A stretch of 36,695 nucleotides of DNA from an uncultured Eggerthellaceae bacterium (GTDB lineage: Bacteria > Actinomycetota > Coriobacteriia > Coriobacteriales > Eggerthellaceae), in the NCBI GenBank assembly GCA_910584145.1, contig CAJTXX010000021.1:1-36695 (forward strand). The letters run 5' to 3'. The notes below the pieces were generated by a model, which was not told the origin of the DNA, did no database searches, and saw only the letters and a program-made list of their open reading frames with translations. A program made the translations under genes and the position numbers. This document shows, in pieces, positions 32,544 through 36,695 of the stretch (its first letter is position 1; the number at the start of each line of letters is the position of its first letter).

Positions 32544-34343
32544 TCAGAACCCGTGGTGGAGCGGCGTCTCCGGATGCAGCATGTCGGCGTCGTGCTCCGA
32601 GTGCGGGCGCGGGCGGTCTTCCACCATGTTCAGCAGCTCCTGCTGCGTGTGGATGTTCAGCTTCTTGTAGATATGATTGATGTGCGTCTTGGCGGTGCTG
32701 CGCGACACGCAGAGCTTATCCTCGATGAATCCAGCCTTGTGCCCCTTGGCGAGCAGGAACAGCACCTCCGTCTCGCGGCGGCTGAGCAGGTATTGGTCGG
32801 CTATCTGCTCGCAGCGCTTATAGAAGCTGCCTTTCTGCGGCTTGGCCTGCTCGTTGTCGGCATCTTGCGCGGCGTCGTCAGCCTGGTCGGTTGCGGCGGC
32901 ATCTGCGCGGTCGGCCTCAGGCGCATCGCTGTGGCCGTCGTATTGCGCGCTCTCTGAGGCGGTCTCGTCGTCGCTGGCATCGGGCGCGCTGGCGGCATCC
33001 TCGGCTATCTCCGGGTTGGCGGCATCGGCCTGCTCGTCGGTAGCCTCCATGCCGCGCGCAGTTGCGCTGTCCACTAGTATCTGGTTGAGCCTGGTGGCAT
33101 CCTCCACGCGGTCGGCCACCAGCATGCGAAGCATCGTGCGCTTGCGCGGCATGAGCGCTCCGGCGAACATCAGGCATACCACCGCCACCATGGCCAGCCC
33201 CGTCCAGTCGATAGGGCCGCGCTCGGGCCATAGGTACGTCTGCGGCGTCAGCAGCGCGCCGATCGCCGTGCCCACCATCAGGAGCCCCCCGCCGATGCCG
33301 AACACGAAGATGGGTGACAGCCGGAATTCCTGCGACATATCGGAGTACAGCACCCATAGCAGCGACAGCATGATGGCAAGCCCCCCAGCCATCAGGAACA
33401 CCGCACCGATCTGCGCGTCGCTGTCGAACAGAGGGATGCCGATCATGCCCACACCCACGAGCGGCAGCATGAAGCGGAACAGCGTGTCCCAGTGCGCCTC
33501 GTTCTTCAATAGCGCCACAGCGGTTATGAACACCACCGCGCACAGCGCGCACGCCGCGCCCACGGTCAGGTCGTTGGCGATATCGTCGGTGCAGAATACG
33601 CCGCGCACGCACATGCCGCCCAAGATGCCCAGCGACACCCCGAAGATCACCGCCGGGATGCCCAAGCGCAGCAAGAAGGGCACCTGGCTCACCTGCAAGG
33701 CGTGGAAGATCGGCATCTCCTGCCTGCGGTAGTAGGGGATGGGCGTCATATGCGATAGCAGCAGCGCGCTCGACGCCACCAGTACCACTTCGATCAGCAG
33801 CGAGACGCCCGCGGGCATCCAGGCCACGAGCGCGATGGAGAGCACCATTCCCAGCACCACCCCCAGCATGGCGTTCAAGGTTATGGTGGGGAACTCATAT
33901 CGTGCGAATGCGGTGGTCCACAATGTCATGAGCACCGTTGCCGCTGCAGCCATCAAGATGCTGCCTGTACAGGCGAGCGGCACGCTCGCATCGCCGGCGA
34001 GGCCGCAGGCAGCGCAGAGCAGCGTGCCGGCAGCGCCGAGCGCGCCCGACACGAGCAGCACCGTGCGCCCCACGTAGAACCGCAGGAAGCGCTGGTCAGT
34101 GCATCCTATCAGCATGAGGAGCACCGCGAGCGCGCAGACGAACCCGAACCGCATGGCGAACGCCGCCGCATCGGACAGGGGAGCGAGCACCCAAGCATCG
34201 CGCGCCAGCAGCGCGGGCATGCCGAGCGGCGCAGAGAACATCCATGCCACTAATGCCGCTAGTCCGAGGCCTAATGCCGTCAGGTCGCCCGAGGTGCTCT
34301 GATCCCCCGATTCGCGTCCGAAGCTCAACGTTATATGCGGCAC
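32544..34343 (-). CDS. Membrane-bound LuxR-type transcriptional regulator
   Basis: The product has 599 residues on the minus strand. The GTG start at 34343 has GGAG 8 bases upstream. Residues about 20-420 hold roughly a dozen hydrophobic helices. About 430-505 is an acidic Asp/Ala/Glu linker. About 514-575 is a LuxR helix-turn-helix (L-S-R-R-E-T-E-V-L-F-L-L-A-K-G, S-R-S-T-A-K-T-H-I-N-H-I-Y-K-K-L). This architecture is characteristic of Eggerthellaceae, where such genes commonly sit next to molybdopterin oxidoreductase genes and are thought to sense small molecules through the membrane part. It is divergent from such a gene here and probably controls it and itself. The inducer is unknown. Confidence 0.92.
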   Translation of the reverse strand: MPHITLSFGRESGDQSTSGDLTALGLGLAALVAWMFSAPLGMPALLARDAWVLAPLSDAAAFAMRFGFVCALAVLLMLIGCTDQRFLRFYVGRTVLLVSGALGAAGTLLCAACGLAGDASVPLACTGSILMAAAATVLMTLWTTAFARYEFPTITLNAMLGVVLGMVLSIALVAWMPAGVSLLIEVVLVASSALLLSHMTPIPYYRRQEMPIFHALQVSQVPFLLRLGIPAVIFGVSLGILGGMCVRGVFCTDDIANDLTVGAACALCAVVFITAVALLKNEAHWDTLFRFMLPLVGVGMIGIPLFDSDAQIGAVFLMAGGLAIMLSLLWVLYSDMSQEFRLSPIFVFGIGGGLLMVGTAIGALLTPQTYLWPERGPIDWTGLAMVAVVCLMFAGALMPRKRTMLRMLVADRVEDATRLNQILVDSATARGMEATDEQADAANPEIAEDAASAPDASDDETASESAQYDGHSDAPEADRADAAATDQADDAAQDADNEQAKPQKGSFYKRCEQIADQYLLSRRETEVLFLLAKGHKAGFIEDKLCVSRSTAKTHINHIYKKLNIHTQQELLNMVEDRPRPHSEHDADMLHPETPLHHGF

Positions 34344-34401
34344 CAGCTATGCTCCATTCAACCTTGTGGGTATACTTGAAAGAAAAAGCGTCTGAACTGG
34401 C

Positions 34402-34430
34402 ATTATAGATATGCGGTTTTTAAAAATCAA
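34402..34430 (-). promoter_or_regulatory. Promoter of the luxR gene
   Basis: On the minus strand TTGATT (34430-34425), 17 bases, then TATAAT (34407-34402) gives a near-consensus promoter. Transcription should start near 34395, about 50 bases before the GTG start. Confidence 0.65.
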
Positions 34431-34444
34431 CCTGCCGGGTTGAT
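34426..34444. promoter_or_regulatory. Dyad operator overlapping the luxR -35
   Basis: ATCAACC (34426-34432) and GGTTGAT (34438-34444) form a perfect 7-bp inverted repeat around TGCCG. It overlaps the luxR -35 by five bases and lies about 54 bases before the -10 of the divergent enzyme gene. A dimeric LuxR protein binding here could repress itself and activate the enzyme gene. Confidence 0.5.
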
Positions 34445-34461
34445 GTCGAAAATATGAAAAA

Positions 34462-34503
34462 CGACCCAAAGATACGACCCTCGACCCACCCACTGCATAT
34501 ACT
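34462..34503 (+). promoter_or_regulatory. Probable activated promoter of the molybdoenzyme gene
   Basis: TATACT (34498-34503) is a good -10, but no -35 lies 17 bases upstream. Instead CGACCC occurs three times (34462-34467, 34475-34480, 34482-34487), as might be expected for an activator-dependent promoter. Transcription would start near 34510. Confidence 0.5.
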
Positions 34504-34509
34504 TTAAAG

Positions 34510-34660
34510 ACCACGCCGTTAACGCGGCGTTACATTTTCGGCTTCAAGCAGATGCCTCTCAGCTAGGGATGGGCGGCATCCTACGCCGGAAGGCAGCGAC
34601 CACTGCTGACCGGCAGCTTGTAGTTAGGTTCCATTAAGTAATGGAGACGTGAGAAAGAAG
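34510..34660 (+). ncRNA. Structured 5' leader of the molybdoenzyme gene
   Basis: Four stems occur in order. ACGCCG/CGGCGT pairs 34513-34518 with 34525-34530. GATGCC/GGCATC pairs 34551-34556 with 34575-34580. A nested stem pairs GCCGG with CCGGC (34585-34589, 34610-34614) around GCAG with CTGC (34593-34596, 34603-34606). CCATT/AATGG follows near 34631-34644, just before the ribosome site. The order of stems suggests a cis-regulatory RNA, for example one sensing molybdenum cofactor, but I cannot match it to a known class. Confidence 0.4.
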
Positions 34661-34666
34661 GAAAGA

Positions 34667-36695
34667 ATGGCATACGGTAAAGAATGGCGTGTCAAGCGTT
34701 CTGACGGCACCGTCGCTACCCGCTCCAACACCTGGTCGCCTCCGGGGTCTCACCCGGTGGGATACGGCGTCAAGGTGATCACCGATGGTGAGGGCATGGA
34801 TGCGAAGCTCCTCCGCATCGAGGGTGACGACGACAACCCCATCACCACGGGCCGCGTGAACGCTATGAACCTGGCGCTGCGTGAGTACACCTATGCGCCG
34901 TCACGCATCATTCATCCTATGCGCCGTGCCAAGGAAGACCGCGGCAAGGATAAGTGGGAAGTCACTTCTTGGGACGAGGCGATCGACACCATCTGCGAGA
35001 AGGTGCGCTACTTCCAGAACACCTACGGCCCTGAGTCCATCGTCTGCTTCGGTGGCACCGGCCGTGAGGCTTGCATCTTCTACTATGCTCTGACGTTCTC
35101 GGTCCTGCAGTCGCCCAACTGCTGCTACACGCAGTCCGGCTGGTCCTGCTACGGCCCCCGTTGCTCCATCGCCGACTACGTGCTCGGCGCTGGCTATCCC
35201 GAGCTGGACTATGCAGGCCACCTGCCCGGCTCCTACATCGACCCGCAGTACACCCTCTCCAAGTGGGTCGTGCTCTGGGGCAAAGAGCCGCTGCCCTCCA
35301 ACGGCGACGGCTTCTTCGGCCACTGCCTGGTCGACATGATGCGCTTGGGTACGCATATCATCGACATCGACCCGCGCATCACTTGGGTCGGCGCGCATCG
35401 CGGCAACATCCTGCTGCAGGTCCGCCCCCAGACCGACACGGCTCTGGCCATGGGCATCATGAACCTGATGTTCGAGAACGACGAGTACGACAAGGAATTC
35501 GCTGAGAAGTGGATCTACGGCCTGGATGAGCTGAAGGCTCGCGCGGCTGAGTACCCTGTCGACAAGGTTTCTGCCATCACCACCGTTCCTGCTGACGCCA
35601 TCAAGCGCGCTGCCCACATCATCGGCACCGAGCGCCCGGTCGGCTGGGCATGGGGTCTGGCATTCGACCAGAACAAGAACGGCGTGCAGCTGTCCCAGGC
35701 ATTCATCATCCTGGCTGCTCTGGCCGGCTCCATCGATCGTCCCGGCGGCCTGACCCTTGGTCCTCCGTCGGCACTGCTCGGCAAGTGGCGCATGAATCAG
35801 CGCGGCGCTATGACCGACGACGTGTGGGAGAAGCGCATCGGCGCTGCCGCATGGCCCGGACTGTCCACTGGTATGGCTACCACCCAGCCCGACGAGACGC
35901 TGAACACCATGGAGTCCGATGAGCCCTATGCTCTGAAGATGGGTTGGTTCAACAGCTCCAACTTCCTGACCCCGACCTGCTCCGCTCAGCCGAAGCGTTG
36001 GCATAAGGCTCTGCAGAAGCTCGAGTTCGTGGTCATCCAGGACATCACCATGACCCCGACGGCTATGGCTGTGGGCGACTACTTCCTGCCGATGGCGACT
36101 TGGGCAGAGCATACCGGCATCTGCCTGACCCACTACGGCCGCAACACCGTGTTCATGGGCCCCATGAACAAGGCTCTGCAGGTCGGCGAGTGCGTGTCTG
36201 ACGTGCAGATTTGCCTGCTGTTCGGCCAGCGCCTGAACCCCGAGTGGTATCCGTGGTACAAGCCGGCTGACGAGCATCATGTCGACTGGGATCTGCTCGA
36301 GCAGGCCACGCAGGACTTCTACAGCGACCAGCTGAAGGAGCTCGGCTACGACTGGAACAGCTTCCAGGAGCTCGGCATCTACCAGCCTGGCGCCCATGGC
36401 TTCGAGTACGAGAAGTACGAGAAGGGCCTGCTGCGCTTCGACGGCGAGCCTGGCTTCAACACCATCACCGGCCAGATCGAGGCCTACTCGATCCTGTACG
36501 AATCCTGGGGCGAGGATCCGCTGCCTTACTACGAGGAGCCCAACTACAGCCCCTACAGCGATCTGCGCACCGACGAGGAGAAGAAGCAGTACCCGCTCAT
36601 CACCACGTCCGGCTCGCGTCGCTACAGCTCGTTCCACTCCGAGCACCGTCATGTGCCGTCGCTGCGCCAGATCGATCCGTGGCCGTGGGTCCAGA
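34667..36695 (+). CDS. Molybdopterin (bis-MGD) oxidoreductase without N-terminal Fe-S motif, 3'-truncated
   Basis: GAAGGAAAG lies just before ATG 34667; about 676 codons are present and the gene runs off the right edge. It belongs to the DMSO-reductase superfamily: S-W-D-E-A-I near 101, F-G-G-T-G-R, D-I-D-P-R-I-T-W, R-P-Q-T-D-T-A-L-A and G-G-L-T-L-G-P. The usual N-terminal C-x2-C-x3-C Fe-S motif is absent; the matching stretch reads W-S-P-P-G-S-H-P-V-G-Y. Cys161 in G-W-S-C-Y-G-P-R aligns with the Mo-ligand Cys/Sec of formate dehydrogenases. No Tat or Sec signal is present, so it is cytoplasmic. Loss of the cluster recalls pyrogallol-phloroglucinol transhydroxylase large subunit; catechol dehydroxylases of gut Eggerthellaceae are other relatives. 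T-ended codons are more common than in its neighbours. The substrate is probably a phenolic or other small organic acceptor; this is inference. Confidence 0.85.
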   Translation, partial: MAYGKEWRVKRSDGTVATRSNTWSPPGSHPVGYGVKVITDGEGMDAKLLRIEGDDDNPITTGRVNAMNLALREYTYAPSRIIHPMRRAKEDRGKDKWEVTSWDEAIDTICEKVRYFQNTYGPESIVCFGGTGREACIFYYALTFSVLQSPNCCYTQSGWSCYGPRCSIADYVLGAGYPELDYAGHLPGSYIDPQYTLSKWVVLWGKEPLPSNGDGFFGHCLVDMMRLGTHIIDIDPRITWVGAHRGNILLQVRPQTDTALAMGIMNLMFENDEYDKEFAEKWIYGLDELKARAAEYPVDKVSAITTVPADAIKRAAHIIGTERPVGWAWGLAFDQNKNGVQLSQAFIILAALAGSIDRPGGLTLGPPSALLGKWRMNQRGAMTDDVWEKRIGAAAWPGLSTGMATTQPDETLNTMESDEPYALKMGWFNSSNFLTPTCSAQPKRWHKALQKLEFVVIQDITMTPTAMAVGDYFLPMATWAEHTGICLTHYGRNTVFMGPMNKALQVGECVSDVQICLLFGQRLNPEWYPWYKPADEHHVDWDLLEQATQDFYSDQLKELGYDWNSFQELGIYQPGAHGFEYEKYEKGLLRFDGEPGFNTITGQIEAYSILYESWGEDPLPYYEEPNYSPYSDLRTDEEKKQYPLITTSGSRRYSSFHSEHRHVPSLRQIDPWPWVQ

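Noticed and set aside
1..36695. tRNA genes, rRNA genes, CRISPR arrays, transposases
   Set aside because: I looked for cloverleaf-like segments, regularly spaced identical repeats and transposase or integrase motifs and found none that I can support.

Overview
The window reads as chromosomal DNA of a high-GC anaerobic actinobacterium, most likely a gut or oral Eggerthellaceae (class Coriobacteriia; Slackia/Eggerthella-like). This is inferred from several features: LAxTG-type cell-wall sorting signals, long InlB-repeat surface proteins, a single-chain pyruvate:ferredoxin oxidoreductase, a membrane-bound LuxR regulator divergent from a molybdopterin enzyme, and very GC-rich codon use. No species assignment is possible from the sequence alone.

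Left part (1-13272): a surface-protein region. A 5'-truncated InlB-repeat protein ends with an LAMTG sorting signal. After about 590 non-coding bases with a folded leader comes a tight same-strand cluster. It holds a giant secreted protein with a BspA-like segment and about 15 InlB-type repeats, cut in two by an in-frame TAG exactly where a conserved repeat tryptophan is expected. It then holds a bitopic membrane protein translationally coupled to the giant, a small secreted beta-rich protein, and an LAQTG-anchored protein. The four look like parts of one surface structure.

Middle part (13390-22692): central and stress metabolism. nifJ/por (pyruvate:ferredoxin oxidoreductase) is followed by htpG (Hsp90), whose consensus promoter overlaps the nifJ stop codon and abuts a perfect CIRCE operator. 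Then come gadC (glutamate/GABA antiporter) and gadB (glutamate decarboxylase), a two-gene acid-resistance module closed by a strong terminator.

Right-middle part (22990-30134): a class-3-lipase-like protein, then a complete Bce-type peptide-sensing and detoxification module. The module consists of an OmpR-type regulator, an intramembrane-sensing kinase, a 31-residue membrane microprotein, an ABC ATPase and a BceB-type permease. The gap inside the module holds three phased 66-bp repeats, an exact parS (ParB-binding) site, and a direct-repeat operator that probably binds the response regulator.

Right part (30463-36695): a SanA/YdcF-like membrane protein, a highly folded about 180-bp element, short-form serA (phosphoglycerate dehydrogenase), and a 599-residue multi-spanning LuxR regulator on the minus strand. 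The LuxR gene is divergent from a molybdopterin oxidoreductase that lacks the usual N-terminal Fe-S cysteines and runs off the right edge. The intergenic region between these two holds a dyad over the luxR -35, CGACCC repeats, and a structured leader for the enzyme gene.

Most promising for novelty are the four-gene InlB-repeat surface cluster with its amber-interrupted giant, the 31-residue Bce-associated microprotein, the parS plus 66-bp repeat locus, and the folded leaders ahead of serA and the molybdoenzyme.
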